The notes below the pieces were generated by a model. It worked only from the letters and a program-made list of their open reading frames with translations. It was not told the DNA's origin and did no database searches. The position numbers and the translations under genes were made by a program. A stretch of DNA of 64,000 nucleotides. Source: Manduca sexta. Its lineage: Eukaryota; Arthropoda; Insecta; Lepidoptera; Sphingidae. Positions 11,501 to 22,200 of this stretch are shown piece by piece. The stretch covers positions 14,529,826 through 14,593,825 of the forward strand of contig NC_051140.1 of the NCBI RefSeq assembly GCF_014839805.1, in the 5' to 3' direction. The stretch's first letter is position 1; every line of letters starts with the position of its first letter.

Positions 11501-13661
11501 GAAAACTGCATAACAATTGGTTAAAAATGAGCGAGTAATTCATATTTAAAATATTGTAACGTGCAGAAGTGGGCGCGATGTGGGGATATCGCTTCATCTT
11601 TTTTTCGCACGCGTCGTAATTCCCGATGACGTCACATGTGGATATTTCGTCTCTTTTCTGTTTCTTGTTAATTACCCCTTCCACCGAAATTCAAAGACTT
11701 ATAACTTGTTGATTTTTTACCAGATTTTAATAATTCCTTCTGTGTTATAATTTATATTATGTAAATATTTGATAATAGTAAAGAACAAAATTAGTCCGGT
11801 ACCCTATTACCGAAATCTACGTCTCGACCCTCACACAGCCCATCGAAGAGACAAACCTTTTGTAAAATTGTATAAAAATAATGACCCTGTATTAAGGCAC
11901 GGGTCTTCTCTACTACTGAGAGGGATTAGGCCTTAGCCCACATCACTCCGTAAACTTATTGTGTGTATGACAATAAAACAAATTATTTTCAATGAGTTTA
12001 GACTTGTAATTTTATTATTATTATACGCTTTTTCTTCGAATTCGAAAAGAAATTATAATATAGTTGTTCTTTCATTGTTCTCACGGCTTGATAATAATAA
12101 ATAATTCACATGCGTGAGACAATTTTTTAAGAACACCTTGACTTAACAAATTTGCCTATTAATTTTGAATACCAAGGCATAAACGTGAGAATGTCTCGTT
12201 TTGCGTTTTAACTTCTTCCGTATAATTGGAGGTCTTTTGACAAAATGTCTAGTTTGCATTAATTACATAATATTTTATTATGTAATATAACCTGGACCTA
12301 TATAAATTGCATCATTTTATTTGTATTATAATATATTTCTCTTCAAAAACGTTATGCACAACTGTTGTATTGTAAAGATTTAATCAACAAGCCGTCTTTT
12401 TAATAATTCACAAATTTTTAATTTTAATTTGTAAGGGACATGCTTTCTATATCTTTATTCTATATCTCTTACATAATCTTTTAGGAATGGATGCTACATC
12501 GCTATAAATGTCTATATATTATAATTGTCGCTAGCTAATCAATGTTCACATAAACAGAACGCAGAAAGTAAAGATTCTTAATAAGAACTCGTAACTTATG
12601 AATAATTTGCACGCAACAAATCTATTTATTTAGTGGCTTGGTTAATAAAATAAATATATATTACAATAATGTGCTGCATAATATTGTAACTACATTCTTA
12701 GTACTGTTTGTCTTTAGTCTTCTATGAAGCATAATGTTTTAACACGTTGGTTGGCACGTGACTTGACCCAACCTGTCCCCACTCCACCGCGTGTCTTAAC
12801 AAATTGCATTCTTATACTCGCCGAGTAAATTGCACAACTTATGTAAGGTACATCGACCACAGTGGACTTCGTACCTGCGGGCTAGTTCAATCTCGACAGG
12901 CGACTAAGACTTTACTGCTCTTTAATCAATGGTTTTGCAGCAACGTTAGACTTTTTTATGTATTGGAAGGGATTTAATATTCAAAAAGTGATAGAAAAAC
13001 CACTCGTACTCATCAGGCGAAGGTATGCAATAGCTCTCATGTAAAATAATATGTATGTATCTAACATATATTATTTTTATATAAAATAACAAATAGAAAG
13101 GGACCAGAAGAATGTTTCGGTCCGTAAAAAGTAGTAACATCATCACTTACCATACACAGGCCGTTGTTGAGCCTTGCTTTCCTGTCGGCGGGAGTGTACC
13201 TCGCCTTGTAGAAGTCACTGAACAGGAAGAGGAACAAGAAACCGTGCATGGCGATCCAGTAGACGAAGACGCGCGGGTACTGGCACGACGGCCGGAACAA
13301 CACCTGCAGCTGGTGACTGAAGATCAACACGAACTGAACCTGTGGGTACAACAAACACGCACTATTAAATTTATGTGCTCTGGCAGAATAAGCCACAATG
13401 GCCTTCTCTGTCACTATTGATTTAGCAATAAATTATAGGCTTGGTAAAATATTATTATTCAGCAGTCAGATCACGGATGCCATTGAAATATATATAAGGA
13501 TAAATAGGAAAGGTATATACAAACCATCTGGAAAGCGGTGAGGTACTTCTTCCACCAGATATACTTCTGGTACTTAGGACCCATGGCAGCCACCATGTAG
13601 TAAAAGTACATAACTATGTGCACGAAAGTGTTGAGCAGGGCGAAGAATGTGCTGTGTCCAC
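8565..13661 (-). CDS. Elongation of very long chain fatty acids protein (ELOVL), last three coding exons, 5' end missing
   Basis: Three minus-strand exons join in phase: 13525-13661, 13151-13339 and 8565-8684, giving 147 residues to a TAG stop. All junctions have AG acceptors and GT donors. The first exon carries GHSTFFALLNTFVHIVMYFY and then YQKYIWWKKYLTAFQ; the second has VQFVLIFSHQLQVLF, the Cys-x-YP segment and a hydrophobic helix before DFYKARY. These are the C-terminal helices of the ELO family, which performs the first condensation step (malonyl-CoA plus acyl-CoA) of fatty acid elongation in the endoplasmic reticulum. The YIWWKKYLT form resembles insect ELOVL1/7-type enzymes. The upstream exons, with the HxxHH catalytic box, were not found between 13662 and 19225; some may lie in the 500-N gap. 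The C-terminus RRRPVS lacks an obvious KKxx retention signal. The last intron is 4.5 kb and full of repeats. Confidence 0.9.
9873..10068. mobile_element. Foldback MITE, 196 bp
   Basis: The ends are inverted copies of one another: the left arm starts ATCTAAGGACGGAGCATTGC and the right arm, reversed, starts ATCTAAGGACGGAACATTGC. The similarity continues through AACAAGTCTGTTTCTCAG, about 46 bp per arm with few mismatches. Roughly 100 bp of unrelated sequence lies between the arms. An open frame across it is a by-product. No target duplication could be fixed with certainty, so the superfamily is open. Confidence 0.8.
11422..11817 (+). mobile_element. Non-autonomous TIR element, copy 1 (396 bp)
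   Basis: The ends read ATAGGGGACCGGCCT and, reversed, ATAGGGTACCGGACT, a terminal inverted repeat of about 15 bp. The interior has no transposase. A second copy of the same element lies at 37873-38262 in the opposite orientation, which fixes the boundaries. Flanking TA dinucleotides are compatible with a Tc1/mariner-type target, but that is inference. Confidence 0.8.
11881..11950 (-). repeat. SINE family B tail fragment
   Basis: The block CTCTACTACTGAGAGGGATT and the neighbouring AGGCCTTAGCCCAC match the 3' end of the longer family B copies at 23507 and 63036. The head is absent. Confidence 0.7.
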
Positions 13662-15275
13662 CTGACGAACAAACATATATTAGTATACAGCATTAATCGA
13701 GTCACACGATACGTGTTTTAGGTAATTTTCTTTCATCTCGAAAAATTTGAAAAAACTACAACATTGACTTAGTTGCATAATTTGAAGATAAATTAATTGC
13801 ATGACTTAACTTGTGATATATTTGTCAAATTAATCTTTTATACTTATTAAAATAAAACTATTTTATAGTTTTATCGCAGTTTTTATATTATAATTTTCTC
13901 TCGACATTTTGAAGACTTTGAGGTCTCCGTGGTCACGGGGCGGACTGTTATAGGTTTATTTTAATGTGTAATAACATAAGAAATCTTTAGTTCCTGAAAA
14001 TACAAATTTATTTAGCAGCACCGCTCTTTTATAAAAGTTATGCGTTTCGTAATTTATTCATAACAATATATAATAAAATACACTAACCGCGGATTTGTAA
14101 CTCTATATCACCATATTTCATTATCCGGATTTCCCGTTAGATATAATTTTATATATTATTGTCAAAGGAATAGAAATCGCGTGTCACGTGGCCATTCGAT
14201 GCAACAGCTAAGACGCACACACTAGCCATAAATAATAATAACTACTGCAAACATATAAATGTATAGGTATAAACATGTGGAACTAATATTTGTCTGTTTG
14301 GTTTATCTATTTGCTAAACCATTGCGGATGTAGCCTTGCTAATGAAGTGGACAACAGCTGAGGTTTGTGTTAATTATATGATTTTCCACAAACAGCTACA
14401 GGACTAGATACCATTTGATAGGGATCGAATAGTTCTATTAATTCCCTAAAGTTGGATGCACCAGGATAAATAAGTTTATTTCTTTTTACATGTAAATTGG
14501 TTAAATAAACAAATTTTATAGCAACAAAGACTTCATTTTTTTACAAACTATATAAGCTATTAGTTATAGTTTGGTGCACCTTTTTATGCAATACTCTTAA
14601 AGAAGGTTTTGCGCCCATGCTCTAGCGTCTCGATTCACCTAAGTTTACGAATAACTCTTGCGAAAATACAATAGCCGTAATACTCCAGATTAAATTATTT
14701 ATACAATATTTCCTAGTAAGATAACCGGACATGTCATTGTAGAACCATTACTCATTTATTATATCAACATGAAGTTGTATATCAGACAGGGACGAACTTT
14801 GAAAGTGAACCATCTTTACTTATTATAAAACAAAGTCCCCCGCCGCGGCTGTCTGTCTGTCTGAACGCGATAAACTCAAAAACTACCGAACAGATTTCGA
14901 TAAAATTTGGTAAAGAGATGTTTATCCCGAAAATCTATAGTGGGACTTTTATCCCAGAATATCTCTCATGCGGGCGAAGCCGCGCAGTAGCTAGTAATAA
15001 TAGTATAAATGAATTCTACCTTTCTGTATATGACTTAGGAGTAACACATTAGACGAAACTGAGGCTACCACCGTATTCAGTGTTCCGCACTATAACTATC
15101 ATCGCACATTCAATCTTTTTACCGCTTTAGATTTGCCGCGTGATCTGATAAAGCTAAAGACACGAAGGTTCCATAAATAATTACACGTTTAACTTGATTC
15201 CTAACGACAATAACATGAATTGTAGCGGGATTTGTCGTACAATGTAATTAAACTTGGTTGTTATTGTTTTTCCTT
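13662..15275. other. Non-coding stretch, probably elongase intron
   Basis: The only recognised item is an interspersed repeat fragment around 14835-14995 that begins near CCCCCGCCGCGGCTGTCTG and ends in a GCGGGCGAAGCCGCGCAG block of a kind scattered through moth genomes. No further elongase exon was found here. Confidence 0.5.
14835..14995. repeat. Interspersed repeat with GGGCGAAGCCGCG end
   Basis: This contains GTCTGTCTGTCTGAACGCGA, a CCGAACAGATTTCGAT block and the terminal GCGGGCGAAGCCGCG. Related ends occur at about 28250-28385 and 50760-51040. The family is not named here; a truncated non-LTR element or a Helitron derivative is possible. Confidence 0.55.
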
Positions 15276-15775
15276 NNNNNNNNNNNNNNNNNNNNNNNNN
15301 NNNNNNNNNNNNNNNNNNNNNNNNNNNNNNNNNNNNNNNNNNNNNNNNNNNNNNNNNNNNNNNNNNNNNNNNNNNNNNNNNNNNNNNNNNNNNNNNNNNN
15401 NNNNNNNNNNNNNNNNNNNNNNNNNNNNNNNNNNNNNNNNNNNNNNNNNNNNNNNNNNNNNNNNNNNNNNNNNNNNNNNNNNNNNNNNNNNNNNNNNNNN
15501 NNNNNNNNNNNNNNNNNNNNNNNNNNNNNNNNNNNNNNNNNNNNNNNNNNNNNNNNNNNNNNNNNNNNNNNNNNNNNNNNNNNNNNNNNNNNNNNNNNNN
15601 NNNNNNNNNNNNNNNNNNNNNNNNNNNNNNNNNNNNNNNNNNNNNNNNNNNNNNNNNNNNNNNNNNNNNNNNNNNNNNNNNNNNNNNNNNNNNNNNNNNN
15701 NNNNNNNNNNNNNNNNNNNNNNNNNNNNNNNNNNNNNNNNNNNNNNNNNNNNNNNNNNNNNNNNNNNNNNNNNNN
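15276..15775. other. Assembly gap, exactly 500 N
   Basis: The run of N is exactly 500 long, which suggests a placeholder of unknown true length. It lies between the elongase exons on the left and the PEX2 exons on the right, both of which miss their 5' ends. Confidence 0.99.
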
Positions 15776-15841
15776 ATAAATAATAATATCAACTTAATAT
15801 TATTACTATAAAGATTTGCAATAAATGACTTTTTTTTTCAG

Positions 15842-17126
15842 CCAAGATATATCCAGCCCATATTGCCTGAAATTGAGTTGTTAATTAGAACATGGATTTT
15901 CAAATATTCAGTATATAATAAAAGAAGTACATTTGGACAAGATATGCTTTCATTGAAATACAAGACTGATTATTTTTCAAAAAGTAAACTTTACTGGTAT
16001 TATGGGTTCACTGTAGGATTAAGATATTTAAAAGAGAGAGCAATTTATTCCTTCACATCGAACACAAATGTGCAAAATATTGTTCACAAACTGGAAACTT
16101 TCCAGTTAATTGCAGATATTGTGAATTTCTTAAGATTTATACAAAGTGGGAAGCATCCAATCCTTGTAGACTTTATCCTGGGACTTGAGCTACAAGCAGA
16201 TCAATTGACAAGGGAAGATCTAACAGACTTCTCGTGGACCAGAGAGTTGTTGTGGCATAATTTCATTGTAAGTGTAATTATATGATGTTTCTAATGTTTT
16301 GTAATTTTTTAACTTGTTAAATTGTAGAATTGGATTGCATAGCAGTTCAGCTCTATAAGTTGTTACTTCAAGGTGTAATTACAGATAATATGTCACAAAA
16401 CTACTTATTCTTTTCCAAATAACCATCACTATTATAATTACAGGAATTGATTGGTACTGGAATATCACTCATGAACATATTTGGTTTGAGATCAAAATTG
16501 TCAAGTGTTTTGAAATATGTATGGTGGAGAAAACATGTTCGGTCAAGTGGACAGTCTGGTACACCTCACATGTCTCTGAGTACCATTTGTGCTTGCTGCT
16601 CCAATGCACCTGTGTTACCATATTCCATGGGATGTAGTCACATATTCTGCTATTATTGCTTGAAAGTAAGTTATCCCTAATTTTACATTTGTTTTTACAT
16701 TCCAGTGAAAATAAATTTAGGTTTTGAATGATGCATCCATAATACGAAAGGTATGACAGGGAACTACAATATGCCCAGGAAAGTATTTTAAGTAGAGTCT
16801 AACAAAGAAATGGGAAACCTTTATGAAAATCTCCAGCACTGGTTTAACTCTCTGTTGTTTTACAGAGAAATCTGCTTACAGATTTCTGCTAGGCTCACCA
16901 TGCCATACTACTCTCTCTCTTCCTTCACTAGATGATTTTTTCCTGAGATTAGGTCATTCAAACAAACAAACTCTTCATCTTTATATAATGGTATAGATAT
17001 AAAGTAAAATAAATCACATTCTCTTTATAATTTTTTTTACAGGCTAATAAAATTGCAGATCAAGATTTTGCCTGCCCCAAATGTTATTACAAAGGAAAGG
17101 AATTGACAAAATTTATCATTTCATGA
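15842..17126 (+). CDS. PEX2: PEX2, peroxisome biogenesis RING-finger peroxin, N-terminal exon missing
   Basis: Three plus-strand exons join in phase 0: 15842-16267, 16444-16665 and 17043-17126 (TGA stop), giving 243 visible residues. The first starts after a poly-T tract and AG, so it is internal; some 40-50 N-terminal residues of the usual insect protein are missing and may lie in the gap. Residues 1-142 carry the Pex2/Pex12 membrane domain (YKTDYF, FLRFIQSGKHPILVDF, then the L-W-HNF motif). A C-terminal C3HC4 RING is complete: C191-x2-C194, C206-x-H208-x2-C211-x2-C214, C227-x2-C230. Known role: with PEX10 and PEX12 it forms the peroxisomal membrane ubiquitin ligase that ubiquitinates the import receptor PEX5 so that it can be recycled. 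An AATAAA signal lies at 17208-17213, about 80 bp past the stop. Confidence 0.95.
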
Positions 17127-17207
17127 TAAATATTCCATGAAATAATGAAATAGGAAATGGTGCTATATATTGTTTTTATAGGTATTTATACTTGCAATTC
17201 TGCAATT

Positions 17208-17213
17208 AATAAA
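17208..17213 (+). terminator. Polyadenylation signal of PEX2
   Basis: AATAAA, 82 bp beyond the PEX2 stop codon, is the first such hexamer on the plus strand after the gene. Confidence 0.6.
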
Positions 17214-19225
17214 GTGTTGAGAGGATACTAAGGGATCAGCCATAAATTACGCCAAATGTTGAGAGTCGCTAAATTAATGTAAATTCGAAAATAATTAATT
17301 TTATATTTTGGTAACGTTAAATTCTCGTTTTGCACGTTAAAGGTAATCTTATGTAAAGCAAGTACAATAATAAATATGCAATGTATAAATCATGTACATA
17401 ATGACAGAAAACTTTCACAGGGCGCGGGTCTTCACGCACCTTACCGGTTTATTGTATAATGTTACAATCTCTAGTTTTAATTTTTATTTACTTGCCTAAA
17501 TATTCGTCATAAGTTTAAGCTATTAAACTTGGAAGAAATACCCGTCATAGATAAACCTTTTCTTTTTATTTGGTCATTATGATTTACTCCTAGCTTTTGC
17601 TCGCGGTCCCGCTTATATCGATCTTTCGAGGAACAACAGCTTCTGAATAACTGATCAAAAGTAAAATAAAGTAAACCCAGGACTTGATTTATTTGTACTT
17701 ATGCAAAATGTTATCCAAATTCATTTCTCGTGTGTATTTTTGACAACATGCGAATAATAATATTTTTTTATAAGTAAGATTAAAATTTTGTACTAAAATC
17801 AAAATACTATGTATTATACGGTATATTTAAGTTTTACAATTGAACATGTGAAAATTTTAAATTTTAGTGATAAAATTTTATGGTGATTAAAATTGATTAC
17901 GGTCGGGAATTGATTCAAATATGCAATTACTTATGTTTGAAATAGTAACAGTATCTTTTATAATAATGAGTTTAAGTGTACAGGGAAAAATAAAAGATAA
18001 AGTGGCAGTAACCAAAACATTAGATATTTTATTTTCCCAGCGAACTTTTCCCATTAAGTGTACTAACTGCACTGGTTATGAAACGTAATTGTTTCTTTAG
18101 GAAGCTTATTTCGCCAAGGTGTTTGTATGAAATAATGACGTAAGTATATAATTTAGCCCAATCACTATGCTTTCTAAGTATTCAGGAAGAAGGTGTTGTT
18201 TGTAAATAAAGAGCATAATAATATTATTGGTAACATTTATTGGTAAGTACTTCAAATCGTCAGTCTAATTTACTAAGCGTGGCAGTCGTTAAATAACTTT
18301 GCCTACAATGATTTCAGACTTTCACTTCAGCGAGTCGTACAATTTAAGTTGCTTTAGTCAGGACATTAAACTGGATGTTTGAATGCAAGATTGAAATGCG
18401 ATTAATGGCTTTGTTAGGCCGCCGAGCTGCTGTGTGAATAATGGATCTAAAATACACACGGCATTCCACTGAATCATCGTGAGGTCATAGTTATGTTGCG
18501 ACTTGCGACCGCGTTATGCAATAAGGTTTAACATCTAATTCATATGTATATTTTTAATTAATAGTTATCACCATTAAAACGCTTTTAACACAATAATTAC
18601 GCAGTAACGGTCGCATGGCACGATTTAAGACAGATTAGGACATATTCTTCCATACATTATTCTTTTTACCATTGAAGTGCACTCAGCTGTAAATGTTTTT
18701 AGCGTTTTTAAAAGTGTTGCACGCGGATGCAATGACCGTGCCTGATGTCGGGGACATTTCGTTCAGTGAAAGGTAAATAGTTGCATCTAAAAGGCTCCAG
18801 TCCATTTACAGCTTGTGGTAATAACTGACTGTATTATTTCTTTATGTAAAATTACTCAACAGAGATCGTTAATCCAAATTCTCGTTTACTACATAACATT
18901 AAATAAACTATCTTAGTTTAAATATGGATGAATAATGAGACGATGATGATGAGTTGTCATGATGGTGTGTTTCCTTGTGGGATTATGAAGATGAATATGC
19001 ATTGATTACATTCGATAAATAGCCTATTGCAAATGTGTTTATGATAAAGCACGATTATAGTAGACTGGGCTTAATGTCTTAAGCCAGCATGTTCTGTCAG
19101 GCAATTGGACACAATTAATATATACTTATGCTTAAAATTAAAGTTTAAAGATATTGCCAGGATTCTGATTGGTGGGCCGACCTAATAAGGCACGGCAAGC
19201 TGGTTGGTGTGTTATATATCTGTAT
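17214..19225. other. Intergenic stretch between PEX2 and the large RR-2 gene
   Basis: AT-rich, with no gene supported. A short CTTTTGCTCGCGGTCCCGC fragment near 17597-17616 is a remnant of the dispersed GGGCGAAGCCGCG-ended repeats. The two genes here converge (plus from the left, minus from the right). Confidence 0.5.
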
Positions 19226-22200
19226 CTAATGATGATTGTCTTTGCTATTGCGTACGTCGGCGTGGAAACCGGTCTCCCAATCAGCAACGTAGTTCACAGT
19301 TCGCACAGAGCCGTCCGGCTCTACCAAGGAATATTGACCTGTTATAAACAAACAGAAAAACATTATAGTTTTTGCACTAGACATAGTAAAGTACCGAGTA
19401 TATTCTATGAAGATATGTATCATTTAATGAGCAACATTCGGCGCGCTTTCGATTTTCATAGTAGAACGCAAGCTTCCCATATCGCACGTAATGCAACAGT
19501 TGAGCTGTTACATCAGAAAGGTGATCTGTGTAGCCATAGTAAGTATGACCTTAGTTGAGTAATTAAAACGGACTTATAATAATGGGCATGAGGCTCCTCT
19601 ACTACTCAGAAGGGCTTAAGCCTAAGTCCACCATCAAGCGTAGTGCGGCTTGACTGAGTTCACACACTCTTAACATTATTATAGATAAATTCTCAAGTTT
19701 CCTTACGATAACTTTCTTCACCGTTATAGCAAGCGATAAATTATAAAGAATACACACATAAATTTAGAAAAGTCAGAGGTGCGTGCTCTTGAGTTTTGAA
19801 CCTGCGGACATTCGTCTCAGCAGTCCATTCCACTCCTTAATAAGTTATCGCCGCTATATAGCTGACTTTAAGTTGCACTACTATGAATGCAATATGTACC
19901 ATATTATTATACAGACTAGAAGCTCGAAAGTAGCCGACAGCGTCGAGCGATTATGATGAGTCTCGTCTACTGATATTGTATTTGTGTCGTAAAAATAATC
20001 AGTTACAGTAGAGACATTGGCTTTCCCTGGACAAAATAATATTCAACATTGCGTAACATCTAGAATGTCGCTTCCTTTTATATGACGATACTGAACATGT
20101 TGACTACAAATCTAGACAAGACTAAACAGAAAAGTCAGTATTACTTACTCAACACGGCACAATAATTAAAAGATAAAAGGAAATCCCTCTTAGTTACCAT
20201 TTTGGCCTTATTAAATTACATCCGGAGCGTTATGGGAACCCGTCGGTGAGACATGTATTTGTAGAACAACACAATGTTTCAAAAGGCAAAGTGTTGTACT
20301 TATTGCCTATTATAAGTAACAGTAAAATAATGGAACTGTATTTACAGCAACGCACAAGAGCTATTTTAGGTTCTCATTTTTAATACTAGCCCGTTCTTGT
20401 TGCCATTTATAGTTTGTATCGTAACACTTCATGCATTATTGAAAAAATACTTTTATCTATTAGAGAATTAAAGTGCTTAACACATATCCTTATTACATAA
20501 ACGTGCTAGACGTCTATAAAATTAGTAATCTGGAAGTAACATGTGCGGATGCATCCTAAATATTTGATTATCTATGTCTTACTTCCTAGCTTAAACTTTG
20601 TAACATTTTGGTAGGTTTTCTTCGTTTTTGGCTATTGGGGTCGATATCATTGTACAAAAAAAGTACTAATATGAACATGATAAATAATATTATGCATATT
20701 TTAGGGTTCTGCCTACGCTTCCATACTTTCGCTTCATTATTTTATGTTCAATCCTCTAGTCGAAACATACAAAAATTGTTATTCAATATACAAAGTTACT
20801 ACACTTTACTCAAGGATATCAATAACAAGAGACGCTATCCGTCTTATTGACTTATCTATTTCAAAAAATATTTTTCCTCTTGGAAGACTACGTTAAATCG
20901 CTCACCTTAAGCGTTCCCTAAACGAAGGCAAAAAAACGAATTTACTGGGTGTCTTAAATTTTAAACTAATATAACATTTGCACAGTTTATTCACCCATTC
21001 ACCAGTTTATTATTATGACCTAATCTTCTCCCGTTACTCATATTAAGGAGGCCAAGGTCTATCTACTTTTAAGGTATCTGTTTGCTGTTATATTAATGTG
21101 GATCCGTATATATTAAATCCTGTTTACCTTTAACTACTTCTCCATCTCGTTCTTCCTTCTGCTGTTTGATGTCCCCAGTATGAGGATCGTTGACTCCATA
21201 CTCAAAGGCGTAACGTGGGTGGGCGTCCTGCAACACCAACACATAATCTCATTTTATAAGAGTACTATAATGTCGTGAGAAATGCCATTCGCGTTAAAGT
21301 TCAATAAGGTATCGAAAACATTAGCGGTAACTGGGTTACCGGTAAATAAATTAAGCCCTAAGTGATCATAATCGCTCTAGTATCATTTACATTTTTTTTT
21401 ACAAATGTTATAACAATCAAGGTACATACAATATTAGCTCATGCTGATAACAATATTAGCATTCTTTATAGTTAATTAAAAAGGAGCAAATTTATCGACA
21501 GTCATAAAATTGTTCTGACAAACCATCTTTAGCTCAAAGGGTGAAAATATTAGTTTCGGTGAAAGCTGTCCCGATTCAGGCAGATCAAGTTTAAGTTTAA
21601 AAGTGAACGTAGTGATAAAATGCACTTCGCATCTAATGAATATTCTTTATTACATCACGATAAATATGTAATGAGATCATTTAAGATATATTACTGGTTT
21701 ACTTGTAATGCAAAGTTGACGAAAGAATAATTTATCTATTGCTACCTACCTACTTCGTTACTTAAAAACTAATTAAGACGAATTAAATCTTTGTGTTATT
21801 TTTGTTGACAAGAAAGAAGCTGGTAGTCAATGTATATATAATATTAAGATTAAGATAAAAATATAAATATAAAACAAGTATATCTAAAAGTTTGAAAAAA
21901 GTATTATCACTTAAGTAGGTACCTATTACTGATTTTTACTACGAATCTGTTAGAAAAAAAATAAAACCTAAAATTAAAACATATAACCCATATGACTATA
22001 GGACCTAATAAGATCTCCGCCCTAATGAAAAAATCGGAATACCGTACTGTCAACATGAGAATATTTATTAAGCGATTAGTCAATATAAATAAATATCAAC
22101 AAACGTTATCAAATTAAATTTACTTAGTAGTTGCAATTGCCTTGAACTAATGAGTTCACAATCTGTACTATTTTATTACAATACATTATTCACAAATAGT

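Larger units (their letters stand above)
8685..13150. other. Last intron of the elongase gene, repeat-filled
   Basis: This 4.5-kb intron contains a foldback MITE (9873-10068), a TIR element (11422-11817) and fragments of SINE family B near 8936-8962 and 11881-11950. The remainder is AT-rich with no recognised feature. Confidence 0.7.

Noticed and set aside
15181..15811. Several long ORFs across the run of N
   Set aside because: They exist only because N contains no stop codon.
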